This document shows positions 42,407 to 53,368 of a stretch of DNA of 64,000 nt, piece after piece. The position numbers were made by a program, and so were the translations under genes. The DNA is taken from the NCBI GenBank assembly GCA_020342235.1, contig CP073212.1, forward strand, positions 558,001 through 622,000, written 5' to 3'. Numbering within the stretch: the first letter of the stretch is position 1; each line of letters begins with the position of its first letter. The notes below the pieces were generated by a model. That model saw only the letters and a list, made by a program, of their open reading frames with translations. It was not told the origin of the DNA and did no database searches. This DNA comes from Saccharomycopsis phalli (taxonomy: Eukaryota > Ascomycota > Saccharomycetes > Ascoideales > Saccharomycopsidaceae).

Positions 42407-44383
42407 TTTCCTTGGTCTTTTTTTTTTTTTTACAAGGTAGATGTGATGCACAGGACTAAGACATGTATTTAACGGCCAAAGCTAAGATTTGAAGGGACAA
42501 TAGAGCAGGCATGCAGAGCACTTTGCTGTAAAAAAGACGCGTCTTGTCGTGCCTGTGGACACGTGACCGACCAAATCTGTTGCGGATCTGGGGGGATTTG
42601 GTAGCAAATCATGGCAGGTATTGAGTGTTGTTGCGCATGCAGGGATCGGTAGAAAGATGGCTGCCAATTGGGACGAAATTAGATTGGAATAAGGTTGATA
42701 CCATGTCTAAATAATACATTGGTCTTGGGTTGGCATATTCAATGCGGTTGTTGTTTAATTGTGTGTTGTTTAATTGCGTGTTATTCTATGTTCTGGATGC
42801 CCTAAATGGGTTGTAATGGGTTGTTATAGTTGATATGGTTGATGTGGCTGATTTCTGGCAATGAGTTTTTCATGCACCAGGTTGAACCTTTCCATGAAAA
42901 AATATAAATGGCTGGCTGTATACTTATAAGCGAGCAATCGCATTTCCTATTGCGGAAGAATGGTATTTGGAAAACAAGTTGCCCTTTGTGGAAATAGCAA
43001 ACACAGTACGGAGTTTGTTCTTGAAGGGACGGCTGAAGGGGCTGCCCGGGTAATTAGAGTTTGCAAAGGTACATGTCCATGAGGAAGTGGATTGACCCAA
43101 AGGGAAATTTTACGTGATGAAAAGGGATATTAAAAGGGTTTGCCGAGAATTGGCATATTGGTGGTGTTGGCGCATTGGCCTTGGTATAGTATTGGCATAT
43201 TGACACATTGGCAAATCTGTTGGATAGTTGCGGTTAGCTAACCTTGGATCGAATTGTACCGGGCTTATTTTGTACATTCAAGCCTTGTTTTGTATCTCAT
43301 TCAAGCCTTGTTTTGTATCTCATTCAAGCCTTATTTTATATCTCATTCAAGCATCATTGTTCCAATTTGAGTCATAATGTCGAGTTTATTTGTCTTAATT
43401 GAGACAGTTGTCAATACAGCGTCAACCCGTAGCATCAATCCAAGACATTTACCTAATGGGAAAGATGAAAATTGACAATGGAGCTGGAGATGGTACGGAA
43501 TATAAACGAGGAGTTGTGCAAAGAGAAAAGGAGTAAAATAAAATTGCCAAATATATTCCTTAGTGATGATAGTGAGACTTGATATGGCACTAAGAAATTA
43601 GTAGCAATCTGTTGCGTTAGCACTCAGTCCTTGTCTAAGAGTATGCAATGGTTATTGTTGACTTGGGCATGTTTCAGGGATGACCAAGATCTTGGGTATT
43701 TATATCTAAGCAGATGAATTGTGGTTAATAATCCAGTGGAATCAAGCAAATTTTGCACATTAATATGAATATCAATATGAGTATCAATGTGAATATGAAT
43801 ATGAATATCGGCATGAATGTCAATATTTGGATATACATCTCGAAAAAATAGTTAAACATTCCCACTGATTAAATATTCCCACTGATTAAATATTCCCACT
43901 GATTAAATATTCCCACTATTTAATATCCCTCCCACTATTTAATATCCTTCCCACTATTTAATATCCCTCCCACTATTTAATATCCCTCCCACACATCTCC
44001 ACCTTCATAGTATACGGCGATTTTTACACACCATCAAATACACCGCAACCTTGGGACAGTATCCAAACTGATAAGCGGGGTTTGTCAACTGCCGATAAAT
44101 CAACTCTTTATTCCAGCCACACAGCAACCCAACAAATATCAATGCCAGAGCATCACCACACCTAGTAATTGCCATTCCATTCACCTAGTAAAACTCTCCT
44201 GCCAAGTCCATCCATCAGAATACCACAGCATTTGCGTGCAATCTCTTATCAAAAATAGACCGGCTGCACATTTTTCATTTTTCATCAGGTGGTGGGCGCA
44301 CTAGGCTGCAAACTCCCAACATTTAAAGCCCTCCGCTTCCGAGGACTTTTCTTCAGGTTGCTTGTTTTTTCCCATTTCTTGCC
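42407..44383. repeat. 2-kb spacer between AXL2 and thioesterase, with minisatellites
   Basis: A run of about 13 T residues lies at 42418-42431, upstream of AXL2. 43258-43346 carries about four copies of a 22-bp unit (AAGCCTTGTTTTGTATCTCA plus TTC). 43735-43830 has ATATGAATATCAATATGAG-type short repeats. 43855-43990 has two blocks of a ~17-bp unit (ATTCCCACTGATTAAAT and CTCCCACTATTTAATAT). A 40-codon ATG ORF at 42960-43082 has a TATAAATG upstream but no recognisable content. Confidence 0.75.
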
Positions 44384-45955
44384 ATGCGGTTTCTATTGCA
44401 AACTCTCCAACGTCCCAGGGTGTTTTTTTCGACCCTAGGACCGCTCCGCAACAAACCCATCAGCGCATACCTCAACAAGGCGTCACAGGCACCAGATGCA
44501 GCAGCGACAATCCACGCCGATAGCGTCACCAATGCCACCCGGATCAGCTCCAACAAGCAGGCCACGTGGCTCGAGGCCTTGCGCGAACGGGAAAAACAAT
44601 TGGCAAAGGGTAAGGTCTTGGATTCGTACAGCTACACCACTCCAGGCACCACCAAGGTTGAGGAGCGGAAACGCAGCGACTCGTTTTCGTTTCTTCTTCT
44701 CCCGTTCAAGGACGACAAGTGGTTGCTAGACTCGTATGTCAATGCCTTTGGACGGTTGCGTGTCGGCCAATTGTTCCAAGACTTGGATGCGCTTGCCGGA
44801 CGTATTGCTTATAACCATTGTGCACCGGCCGAACCGATGATTGTGACGGCATCGGTCGACCGGATCTGCATGATCCAGCATATCGACGAGATTAGCAAGT
44901 ACAACTTGATGATCTCTGGGCTGGTGGTTTGGGTCGGTCGGTCGTCCATGGAGATTCACATCAAGGCGTCCTACACCGAGAAATCGTTCCCTCCAGAGTC
45001 GGAGATTGACGAGTCATATGTAAAGGACGAGTATGTGTTTCTCAGTGCCAACTTCACCTTTGTAGCCCGCAATCCAGAGACACACCGCTCGTTCCCCATC
45101 AACAAGCTCTTGCCCTTGAATGAGCAGGAGTGGGTCGATTTCACTCGTGCCGAGTCTCACAATGCGGCAAAGAAGCTCAGAGCGTCCCGCGAACAGCTCA
45201 GCGTCAACCCACCAACCGAGTCCGAGAGCCTGTTGATGCACAATCTCTGGCGGGCCTCTAGCAAACTCAACGAATACGTCCTCAAGACCGGGTCCTCGCC
45301 TAAAAACATGCTTGCCACCGACACCACCGTGTTGAAATCAGTGATATTCATGCAGCCACAGTACCGGAACCGTCACTCCTACATGATATTCGGAGGCTAC
45401 TTGATGAAACAGGCATTTGAGTTGGCCTACTGTAGCTCTGCCGCCTTCTCCCACGCTCCACCGCGGTTTATTTCCCTCGACTCCACCACATTCACTGCCC
45501 CTGTTCCAGTTGGAAGCGTACTTTACTTGAGCTCCAAGGTGGTGTACACCGAGCATATTCAGGAAGATGGTGCTCCAAGCGGGGCTGAGTTGCCGGCTGA
45601 ATTGGCAGATTTCTTCCAGTACTATCGCAGCGAGTCGTACAAGACAACTCACAAGAACCCCAATGACGTCTTGGCCAAGCCGGGGACTCTTATCCAGGTA
45701 AAGGTTGACACGAGTGTGCGGAGCTTGACCCATGACAATCACGTCAAGACTGGCTCGTTTGTGTTTTCGTTCTTTGTGCCAAAGTATTCGTACGAAAATG
45801 AGACCCTTGGCGTTGGCCAAAATGCAAAACAGAAGCAGGTGAACCATGGGTACTATGCGGTTATCCCACGGACGTATGCTGACATGATTAACTTTATTGA
45901 AGGGAAGCGTCGGGCACGCGAAACGGCTGAGTCGTATAGTAAATGGATGAAGTAA
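44384..45955 (+). CDS. Mitochondrial acyl-CoA thioesterase (ACOT9-like, double hotdog)
   Basis: A 523-residue protein with an N-terminal matrix-targeting presequence (MRFLLQTLQRPRVFFST) and two hotdog-fold domains (about residues 95-255 and 310-500), the layout of the ACOT9/10 family, which hydrolyses acyl-CoA to free acid and CoA. Domain 1 has FGRLRVGQLFQDLDALAGRIAY, in which the Asp corresponds to the catalytic acid region, and GRSSMEIHI. Domain 2 has RNRHSYMIFGGYLMKQAFELAY, the second hotdog helix. It is absent from S. cerevisiae but common in other ascomycetes as I recall. The start is the first ATG and fits the presequence. Confidence 0.85.
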   Translation: MRFLLQTLQRPRVFFSTLGPLRNKPISAYLNKASQAPDAAATIHADSVTNATRISSNKQATWLEALREREKQLAKGKVLDSYSYTTPGTTKVEERKRSDSFSFLLLPFKDDKWLLDSYVNAFGRLRVGQLFQDLDALAGRIAYNHCAPAEPMIVTASVDRICMIQHIDEISKYNLMISGLVVWVGRSSMEIHIKASYTEKSFPPESEIDESYVKDEYVFLSANFTFVARNPETHRSFPINKLLPLNEQEWVDFTRAESHNAAKKLRASREQLSVNPPTESESLLMHNLWRASSKLNEYVLKTGSSPKNMLATDTTVLKSVIFMQPQYRNRHSYMIFGGYLMKQAFELAYCSSAAFSHAPPRFISLDSTTFTAPVPVGSVLYLSSKVVYTEHIQEDGAPSGAELPAELADFFQYYRSESYKTTHKNPNDVLAKPGTLIQVKVDTSVRSLTHDNHVKTGSFVFSFFVPKYSYENETLGVGQNAKQKQVNHGYYAVIPRTYADMINFIEGKRRARETAESYSKWMK

Positions 45956-47694
45956 CTGGATCTTTTTGGGTCGTGTTGACCTGTGTTGACTTGTGTTGAC
46001 CTGTGTTGACCTGTGTTGACTTCCTGTGGCAGATTATTGAATTAGTGGTGTTGACTTAATGTTGAATTAATATTAATTGTGTAATTGTGTAGAATAACTC
46101 AATTCAAGCATTGTGTCAATGGCAGAATAGAGAACATTGTGTCGGAGAATTTATATTCACCAAACGTGTTCATGTTCATCCAAATAAACTCCAACAGAGT
46201 ATGCGTTTGGTACCTAAACTTAAAGTTATGTAACTTGGCTCGGCAATTGTTTCCACAATACCAACGCTGATTGAAAAATGGTATTGAAAACATAAATTTC
46301 ATTTGGAATGGAAAATAGACACGGCTAATATTCGTTTGCAAGCATAGGGCTGATGCGTGGCCAGTGTATAGTTGATGTTCATTGGACGAATATTACCATT
46401 GCTTGCCTTGGTAATACTATTCGTGTATTTAATTAAAAGTCTGTAAAAGTGAATAAACATTAAAAGAGTACATTTCTCATGCCAATTAGTTGCACTCAAT
46501 TTGCCTGGCCTTTGCATGAACCGAGGCTTTGGCCAAAGTTGAATCTCCACTGCTTGAAAACTGTCGATCATTACTAGTAGTTTTGAGTCTCTTGAATGTA
46601 AACAGTTTTGCTTGACTTTTTTGGGTGTCTTTAAAGAAATTGGATTTGACGCCAAGAACTAATGTTTTGATATTCCTTGTAATTTGCAAGTAGTGTAGCA
46701 AATATAGAGGCGATTTGGGTAAACACTACAAATGGAGAGAAGCAAACTGTTGAATCGATATGCAATGGCTGAAAAGTGCAACTGCCTGCCTGAATATGGG
46801 GAATTTTTTAAACAGACGAGACTGATTTTAGGATTGCTTTGAAGTTGGCATGTTTAGAAACTTTAATTCTGCCAAACCTTATTGCTCGTTCTGCTGGATC
46901 AGATTGTATTCACATTGAAAGTGTAAAGGCAAAGGCTTCACATTGAACCAAAGCTTCATATTGAACTGAAAGCTTGACAACTTGGCAGTTTTCAAATCCA
47001 CCATTTCTTTGCGGCATTTGAAATGTGCAAGGTAATTGTTTTTACAATCCAAACCATTGAGTGACCCTGCTTAATTTGACAATCCCACTGGAATCAATTG
47101 TGTATATCCAGGTTGGGATTCTGGTACATTGATATATTGGTACCATGCCCTGCATTGACTTTTGTATGTCCAGTTGACGTTGAAGTCTGTTGTAGAACTT
47201 GACATTGACATCCAACATAGTGACATGTTGTCGTCTGACGTGAGGACATTGGTTGGATAGAAATGTGATGGATGGTATTTACGGTATTGGTGATTTTTCA
47301 TTTTGCAGAAATCTAGTTGATTGTGGTGGTTTAGTATTACAGGAGTGGTTTAAATTGGTCCAAAGTATTACAGTAGAATTTTGTCATGGTATTATTTACG
47401 TCCACTCCATGTCCAATTACCACCCACTATTTACTCAATCTCCATCCACGTCCATCCACACCATTTCCATTTATCTTCATCTCCATTATCTTCATATCCA
47501 TTAACTTCATCTCCATTAACTTCATCTCCATTATCTTCATCTCCATTATCTTCATCTCCATTTATCTTCCATCCACACCATCTTCCACCTCATCCACTCC
47601 TTCATCCACTTGCTGTACCCGTGATCAGCCAAGAGCACGATACATGCACCTGCATCGTGCGACATAACTTGTTTTTCCAACTTGTCCTTGGACC
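45956..47694. repeat. Spacer upstream of the SANT-like gene
   Basis: 45965-46022 holds about five copies of an 11-bp unit (CTGTGTTGACC) right after the thioesterase stop. 47440-47590 holds about ten copies of a ~15-bp unit (CTTCATCTCCATTAT) just upstream of the next gene. In between, ORFs of 80-118 codons on the minus strand (46099-46655) have no recognised features. Confidence 0.8.
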
Positions 47695-49773
47695 ATGCCG
47701 TTTGATACCAGGGCCAACAACTTCAGTATCTTGAACGAGACGTCGGAGCTGGTGACTGTGCAGACTACGCAAACGCTCGGATACAACTACCAGATGTCGC
47801 CAGGCGGGAAAGAGAAACGCAGGCACGAGCCGTCGTCCGAGACCCGAGCAGACAAGTCAGGGAGTCCACTGCCGAAAAAAAAGCCGAGGAAGAAGAAGGA
47901 AAAAAGCGACTGGAATACGGTGTACAAGCGGTGGACGGTGAAGATGACGAACGAGTTCTGCCGGTTGCTCATCAAGCACAAGCGGCAGCGGATCGACAAC
48001 ACCAACAGCTTCACCAACATTGGGTTCCGGGAGATCCAGTTGGAGCTCAAGGGCCTCTTCCCCGGGCAGTTTGACATGAAGAAGTTCGAGACCAAGAAGC
48101 TCCGGGAGAAGCTCAAGCAGATCAACAACGAGATCTTGGGGTTCAAGAAGCTCATGCTCAGCGAGCTGCTTCTCATGTGGTCGGTGGCCGAGGGAAAATT
48201 GTACTTGGACAGCGTGCCCAAGGTCAATGAGTTGAAGAAGAAGAGCTCGGTGGGCTGCTATCCTGGGCTCTCGTGGAACGGATTGCGCCGCTACATTGCC
48301 GGAGGATGCCATTACATCTACCTCCACTCGATGGAGTTTTACATTGACAAGTCGCTGGACGGCATCAAGGCCCAGGAATTGTTCAACGTGTCGCTCGGCA
48401 AGGTTTTCCACCCAGCGAGCATCGACCAGGTGATTCACATCATTGACAGTTCCAAGGACGAGGATGGTCATTTAGAGGGCGACGACATCAATCTCGACAA
48501 TGTGGCAATCTACTCCATCGACAAGCCCAAGAAGCTCAGCAACAGCTCTGCCAGCTCGGCAAACAGCGGCAAGTTGTTTGACAACTTTGACACTTTCCTC
48601 CCAATCAACTATCCAAATGCCCGCTCCCCACTCATAGCCACCCAGCCCAAGCCGCCGCTAGCCGTCGCCCAGCGGCTGCCGCCCACCACCCCGCCCCGCC
48701 CCGCGTCCCGATCGCCGCTCCCGCCCCGGCCGCTCACCGCCGCGCCGCCCCCTCCCGAGCCGCCCAAGCCGCCGGCGCTGCCGCCCAAGACCCGCCCACA
48801 CACCACCGAGGCGGTGTCCCAGGATCCGCACTACGACTTTCGCAACTCGTTCACGCGGTTCCGCAACTCGATCCAGCGCAGCAGTCAGAGCAGCGCGCGC
48901 CGCTCGTTGGGACTCAGCGACATGATGAACTTTAATCCGGGCAGTTTCTTCATGTCCAATGGCGACTACCTCGGGCTGTTTACCGGCAGCTTTCTGGGCG
49001 GCCACCCCCTTGCGTTTCCCAGCATGCCGCCCCATGCACCGGCCGGGGAGGCCCCTGAGATGATGGAAAATAGGATAGAGAGGATAGAGAGGATGGAGAG
49101 GATGGAGAATCGAATGGAGAATCGGATGGAGAATCGAATGGAGAATCGGATGGAGAATCGAATGGAGAATCGAATGGAGAATCGGATGGAGAATCGAATG
49201 GAGAATCGAATGGAGAATAGAATGGAGAATCGAATGGAAAATCGCATGGAAAACCGTATGGAAAATAGGATGGAAAATAGGATGGAAAACCGTATGGAAA
49301 ATAGGATGGAAAATAGGATGGAAAACCGTATGGAAAACCGTATGGAAAACCGTATGGAAAACCGCATGGAAACCCAAATGGAAAATCGCATGGAAAATCG
49401 CATGGATAACCAGTTGGACAATAAAATCATGGAAAATGGAAAAATAGCCCAGCTAGAAAACGGAATAATCGAAAACGGCAAAATACCGCAGATGGACAAA
49501 ATCACCTCTACGGAAAAGGTAAATGAAAATGACTACGACTACGGTGCTCAAAACAACCTTGCGTTGGTGTTGATGATGCGCCGCAAGCAGATTGAGGACT
49601 CCAACAACTTTTTGAGAAAGCTACGGGGACTTGGGATCATCAACCCAAAACAGTTTATGGATATCGGAGGGATCACCGCCACCAACGATAGTCTTTTGTT
49701 TTACTTGTTGAGTGAGGACGTCACTTTTGAGGAAAAGGTCAATTTCATCAAGGATTACATCAACGAGGCATAG
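47695..49773 (+). CDS. Putative DNA-binding protein with Myb/SANT-like domain and long MENR repeat
   Basis: A 692-residue protein. A basic patch KKKPRKKKEK at residues 61-70 (nuclear-signal-like) precedes a helical domain at about 73-150, beginning W-N-T-V-Y-K-R-W-T-V-K and including RLLIKHKRQR, FREIQLELKGLFPG and LREKLKQINNEILGFKKLM. This spacing resembles the Myb/SANT-like domain of transposase-associated proteins, so DNA binding is inferred. A second conserved-looking block (150-265) includes SWNGLRRYIAGG. Then a Pro-rich, very GC-rich stretch (about 320-370) and over 20 tandem MENR tetrapeptides (about 465-570), followed by a C-terminal helical domain (about 610-692). Function not known; a transcription regulator is the best guess. 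Confidence 0.75.
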   Translation: MPFDTRANNFSILNETSELVTVQTTQTLGYNYQMSPGGKEKRRHEPSSETRADKSGSPLPKKKPRKKKEKSDWNTVYKRWTVKMTNEFCRLLIKHKRQRIDNTNSFTNIGFREIQLELKGLFPGQFDMKKFETKKLREKLKQINNEILGFKKLMLSELLLMWSVAEGKLYLDSVPKVNELKKKSSVGCYPGLSWNGLRRYIAGGCHYIYLHSMEFYIDKSLDGIKAQELFNVSLGKVFHPASIDQVIHIIDSSKDEDGHLEGDDINLDNVAIYSIDKPKKLSNSSASSANSGKLFDNFDTFLPINYPNARSPLIATQPKPPLAVAQRLPPTTPPRPASRSPLPPRPLTAAPPPPEPPKPPALPPKTRPHTTEAVSQDPHYDFRNSFTRFRNSIQRSSQSSARRSLGLSDMMNFNPGSFFMSNGDYLGLFTGSFLGGHPLAFPSMPPHAPAGEAPEMMENRIERIERMERMENRMENRMENRMENRMENRMENRMENRMENRMENRMENRMENRMENRMENRMENRMENRMENRMENRMENRMENRMENRMENRMENRMETQMENRMENRMDNQLDNKIMENGKIAQLENGIIENGKIPQMDKITSTEKVNENDYDYGAQNNLALVLMMRRKQIEDSNNFLRKLRGLGIINPKQFMDIGGITATNDSLLFYLLSEDVTFEEKVNFIKDYINEA
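49087..49420 (+). repeat. 12-bp coding minisatellite (MENR)n
   Basis: More than 20 in-frame copies of a 12-bp unit (ATGGAGAATCGR and variants such as ATGGAAAACCGT), encoding Met-Glu-Asn-Arg. Variants are blocked: GAGAAT forms first, then GAAAAC and GAAAAT forms, which indicates stepwise expansion. The predicted peptide is a highly charged helix. Confidence 0.95.
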
Positions 49774-51326
49774 CCTTGTGCTCGGTATTATACAAATGCC
49801 AAGAGCCAGTCTGATTCGGTTTTCAAATGACGCATTGTGCTGAGGTACTACGGAGTCTAAGGTTGATCTAGTGTAAAGTCATTGGATCAGGTAGACGCAA
49901 TGTACCATGGTGATATCTGGGAAAGTATCGTACCAGTGTATCATGGGAAAATATCGTACCAGTGTATCATGGGAAATATCGTACCAGTATACCATGAAAC
50001 AGTACCATAGTGTCAGTATACCATGTTAGTTTACCCGGAATTCATGGTACTAGTATACTATCTTAGTTTATCCGGCATTTCCATGTTATGTCAATTTGCA
50101 AAATGGAATCGTTTAGACGGCCTGAGAGAGAAATGAGTGACGAGCCGTGGCAACTATTCTGTAGCTGGACCAAACTATGTTAGTGACAAGTGTTTAATGT
50201 ATATATCGATGAATGTTATGAGTATATTATGTATGAGTGTATTGGATGTATCAGTATTGGATGTATCAGTATTGGATGTATCAGTATTGGGTGTATCAGT
50301 GTTATGATGTATCAGTATAATAATGTATCAGTATTATAATGTATCAATATTATAATATATCAGTATGATAATATATCAGTATTATAATGTATAAATATGT
50401 CATGGTGTATCAGTATGTTCTGATGTACAACTTATATACGAGTTATGATGTACGAGTTATGATGTTAGGAGTATGATGTTAGGAGTACATTGTTCACATT
50501 ATGAGTATGCATAATTTACATATGGACGCATCATACTCGAGTAACATCAATAACGATCCATGGCAAATTTAATACAATCATTAAATCGCCATTCAAATCG
50601 CTACTACCAAAACCCTGCCATGATCCAGAATATCCCCGTAGCTTCTCGCCAACATTGTCAAGAATCAATGGTATGATTTCAGTGATATGCATCTAGGGTC
50701 AAATCTATGGTCAATGTCAAGTTCCAAATACCCAAATGTCGTTTGTAATTTTCAAGGCAGAGTCCAATTGGCAGCGCAATGATTCTAGAACTCTCAAATG
50801 AATAGAGGATGAAAAGAAACTGAGCTCGAGACCAAAGTCAAGGCCATGGACTCTTGCATTGATCCAGTTGTCGCTTTATCCATTGATATTTTAATAATAA
50901 TAATATGCTTACTTTCTTCTATACCTACACTTGCTTACTTTTATAGCTATACCCATTTTAATAATTTCATCTCGTTATTCTTGATGTCATCTTTCCTGTG
51001 CTTTCTCCGCGTATGATACCCACTTTAGCATCTTGTACATTGGCAATTGCATTGTGGGCCATATTTAGCCAATTCGATGATTATATTCAACAATGATTAT
51101 ACTCAACAATGACTATTCTTAGCAATGGCTATTCTTAACAATGGCTATTTTTCCATCATTCTCAACTTGCCCAATCAAATCCTCCTTGTTTGGTATACAT
51201 GTTTGGTCATGTCGGACGTCTCGTGTTGCTATGCAAATCCCATGTACCCCCAGACTTACCCCCCCACAGCTGCAAGACTATAAAACGCTTGACATCCACC
51301 AAATTAGTTATCCATTGCCCCTCATT
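49774..51326. repeat. Spacer with two minisatellites between SANT-like gene and dehydrogenase 1
   Basis: 49910-50060 carries a ~24-bp unit (GGGAAATATCGTACCAGTGT plus ATCAT), decaying rightwards. 50220-50420 carries many copies of a ~15-bp unit (GTATCAGTATTGGAT and variants). 50890-50960 resembles the edge of the dispersed family at 60256-60310 (AATAATAATAATATG, then TTTTATAGCTATACCC). The rest is AT-rich, with the dehydrogenase promoter at the right end. Confidence 0.8.
51279..51285 (+). promoter_or_regulatory. Candidate TATA box of dehydrogenase 1
   Basis: TATAAAA, 42-48 bp upstream of the ATG, preceded by a C-rich element (TTACCCCCCCACAG, 51256-51269) that could bind a Mig1/Adr1-like zinc-finger regulator. 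Confidence 0.5.
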
Positions 51327-52400
51327 ATGCCAAAGAACAACAACCCATCAGTCGTACTCAGAAAGAAACAAGACATTGTCTTTGAGCAAAGACCGGTCCC
51401 AGAGATCAAGGACCCGCACTTTGTCAAGGTCGAAATAAAAAAGACCGGGATCTGCGGCTCTGACGTCCACTATGCCCAAAACGGCGAGTTGGGTCCTTTT
51501 GTCGTCAAGTCGCCAATGGTCTTGGGCCACGAGTCCTCGGGAGTCATTGCCGAGATTGGAAGTGCAGTCACCACCGTCAAGGTCGGCGACCGGGTGGCAG
51601 TGGAGCCAGGATATCCTTCACGATACTCCAAGGAGACCATGGGCGGTAAATACAACTTGTGTCCACACATGGCGTTTGCCGCCACGCCACCATACGACGG
51701 GACGTTGTGCCGCTATTACTTGGTGCCAGAGGACTTTGTCACGGTGTTGCCAGAGAGCGTGTCCTTTGAAGAGGGTGCTATTGCCGAGCCATTGGCTGTT
51801 GCTGTGCACGCCAACAAGCTTGCTGGCACCACTTTTGGGTCGCAGGTGTATGTCTTTGGCGCCGGTCCAGTGGGCTTGTTGATTGTTGCCACTGCCAAGG
51901 CCTACGGGGCCACTGACATTTTGGTGGTTGACTTGTTTGACGACAAGTTGGAGCTTGCCAAGAAGCTCGGGGCCACGCAGGTTCACAATTCGCGTGACGA
52001 CCGAGGCAAGCCGTTGGACGAGTTGGTGAAGGAGATGCACAGCAAGTTTTTCATTCCAGATGTTGTGTTGGAGGCCACTGGGGTTGAGGCGTGCATGCGG
52101 GTTGGAGTCGCAGCCACTGGCAATGCGGGAACATATGTGCAGGTTGGCATGGGCAAGAATGAGGTGAACAACTTCCCAATTGGGGCCATTGGAACGACTG
52201 AGGCGGTGATCAAGGGCTCGTTCCGGTACAATTTCGGGGACTACCGGGATGCCGTGAAGTTGTTGGGCACGGGGAAGGTTGACGGGAAGTTGCTTATTAC
52301 GCACCGTTTCCCATTTAGCAAGGCCGTGGAGGCGTATGACTTTGCGGCCTCGGGCAAGGCTATCAAGATTATGATTGACGGGCCTACTGAGGAGGATTAG
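51327..52400 (+). CDS. NAD-dependent sorbitol/xylitol dehydrogenase, copy 1
   Basis: A 357-residue zinc medium-chain dehydrogenase that oxidises a polyol (sorbitol to fructose, xylitol to xylulose). Visible: catalytic Zn ligands in GICGSDVHY (Cys) and GHESSG (His, Glu), Rossmann motif GAGPVGLL, and Asp at the end of beta-2 (VVDLFDDK), the NAD rather than NADP choice. The structural-zinc cysteines are replaced by Ser in PSRYSKE, as in S. stipitis Xyl2. The N-terminus resembles yeast Sor1 (VVLRKKQDIVFEQRPVPEIKDPH). I reject the 62-codon upstream extension because it crosses the TATA region. Copy 2 lies about 970 bp downstream on the same strand. Substrate preference cannot be read from sequence alone. 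Confidence 0.93.
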   Translation: MPKNNNPSVVLRKKQDIVFEQRPVPEIKDPHFVKVEIKKTGICGSDVHYAQNGELGPFVVKSPMVLGHESSGVIAEIGSAVTTVKVGDRVAVEPGYPSRYSKETMGGKYNLCPHMAFAATPPYDGTLCRYYLVPEDFVTVLPESVSFEEGAIAEPLAVAVHANKLAGTTFGSQVYVFGAGPVGLLIVATAKAYGATDILVVDLFDDKLELAKKLGATQVHNSRDDRGKPLDELVKEMHSKFFIPDVVLEATGVEACMRVGVAATGNAGTYVQVGMGKNEVNNFPIGAIGTTEAVIKGSFRYNFGDYRDAVKLLGTGKVDGKLLITHRFPFSKAVEAYDFAASGKAIKIMIDGPTEED

Positions 52401-53368
52401 TTGTGAATGTATTTTTTGATGAGAGTAATTGTGATGTAGTAATGTTGATGAGTAGCAATAGTGATGTAGAAATGTGTGATGAGTAGCATTGACTGGTGAT
52501 TAGTATTGACTGGTGAGAGTAGAATTATATGGATCAGTGGAATGTATGGATGAGTGAATTATATGGATGAGTAGAACTGGATGAGTGAATTATATGGATG
52601 AGTAGAACTGGATGAGTGAATTATATGGATGAGTGAATTATATGAATGAGTGGAATATATGAATGAGTAGAATTATATGCATGAGTAGAATAATATGGAT
52701 GAGTAGGTTAGAGTCAGTAATGGAGTCTGGCTGAAAAATGACATACACATGTCCGAGGATAAATCGCTGGGATTTTGACATTAATAGTCGATTCATTATC
52801 TTGAGATTAATTTGATTCACTAGTCACCTTACACTGAATTTCACATTTCCACTCATATACCATTAATCTGACATAGTTGGCAAATGACTCTACTGGTTGT
52901 AACCGTTTGTTGAGTTTGCATCTGCATGACGATCTCGAAGGTTGAAAAATGTGAAAAATCCAAAGCTGGAGTACGCGAAACGTGGGGAAGCAGGCCAACA
53001 GTTGGACATGGACATAAATGAATATCTACGTAAACATATAAATGGATATCTACGTAAATATATATATAAATACTTGAACATATACGTAAACACACACTCA
53101 GGCACACAAGCAGCCACCCAAATACATTCCAAGTCCCATTCAGACATTCACCACTCACCAACAGCACCATGTACCACAGGCTAAACCAACATACCAAGTA
53201 ATCCGTCTGTAGTCTACCGTAGATTTACTCCTACTCCCGAGCCCAGCGCACAGACACCCGGCGACATATCCTTCACACCCGTTGGTCGGCTATATACGCG
53301 AACGTCGGCTCGCCTAGCCACATATAAAGCAAGGTTGGGCCCCGGAAAATTGTACTTGCGCAAACACA
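52401..53368. repeat. Spacer between the two dehydrogenases, with 18-27-bp repeats
   Basis: Directly after the stop of copy 1, 52430-52700 holds degenerate tandem repeats built from GAATTATATGGATGAGTAG-type units. 53020-53100 has a ~20-bp AAATGGATATCTACGTAAA-type repeat. The last 150 bp is GC-rich and is the promoter of copy 2. Confidence 0.8.
53285..53328 (+). promoter_or_regulatory. Candidate promoter of dehydrogenase 2
   Basis: A TATAAA at 53323-53328 lies 41-46 bp upstream of the ATG. Two direct copies of GTCGGCT (53285-53291 and 53304-53310, 19 bp apart) precede it and could be half-sites for a Zn2Cys6 regulator. This is inference from pattern only. Confidence 0.35.

Noticed and set aside
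42960-43082. 40-codon ORF with upstream TATAAATG
   Set aside because: Too short and without recognisable features; kept only as a note in the spacer entry.
46099-46655. Minus-strand ORFs of 80 and 118 codons
   Set aside because: AT-rich spacer ORFs without motifs, overlapping each other in different frames.
48658-49505. Antisense ORFs of 239 and 179 codons opposite the MENR repeat
   Set aside because: Low-complexity reflections (ILHSILHSI, FSIRFSIRF) of the coding repeat in the sense gene.
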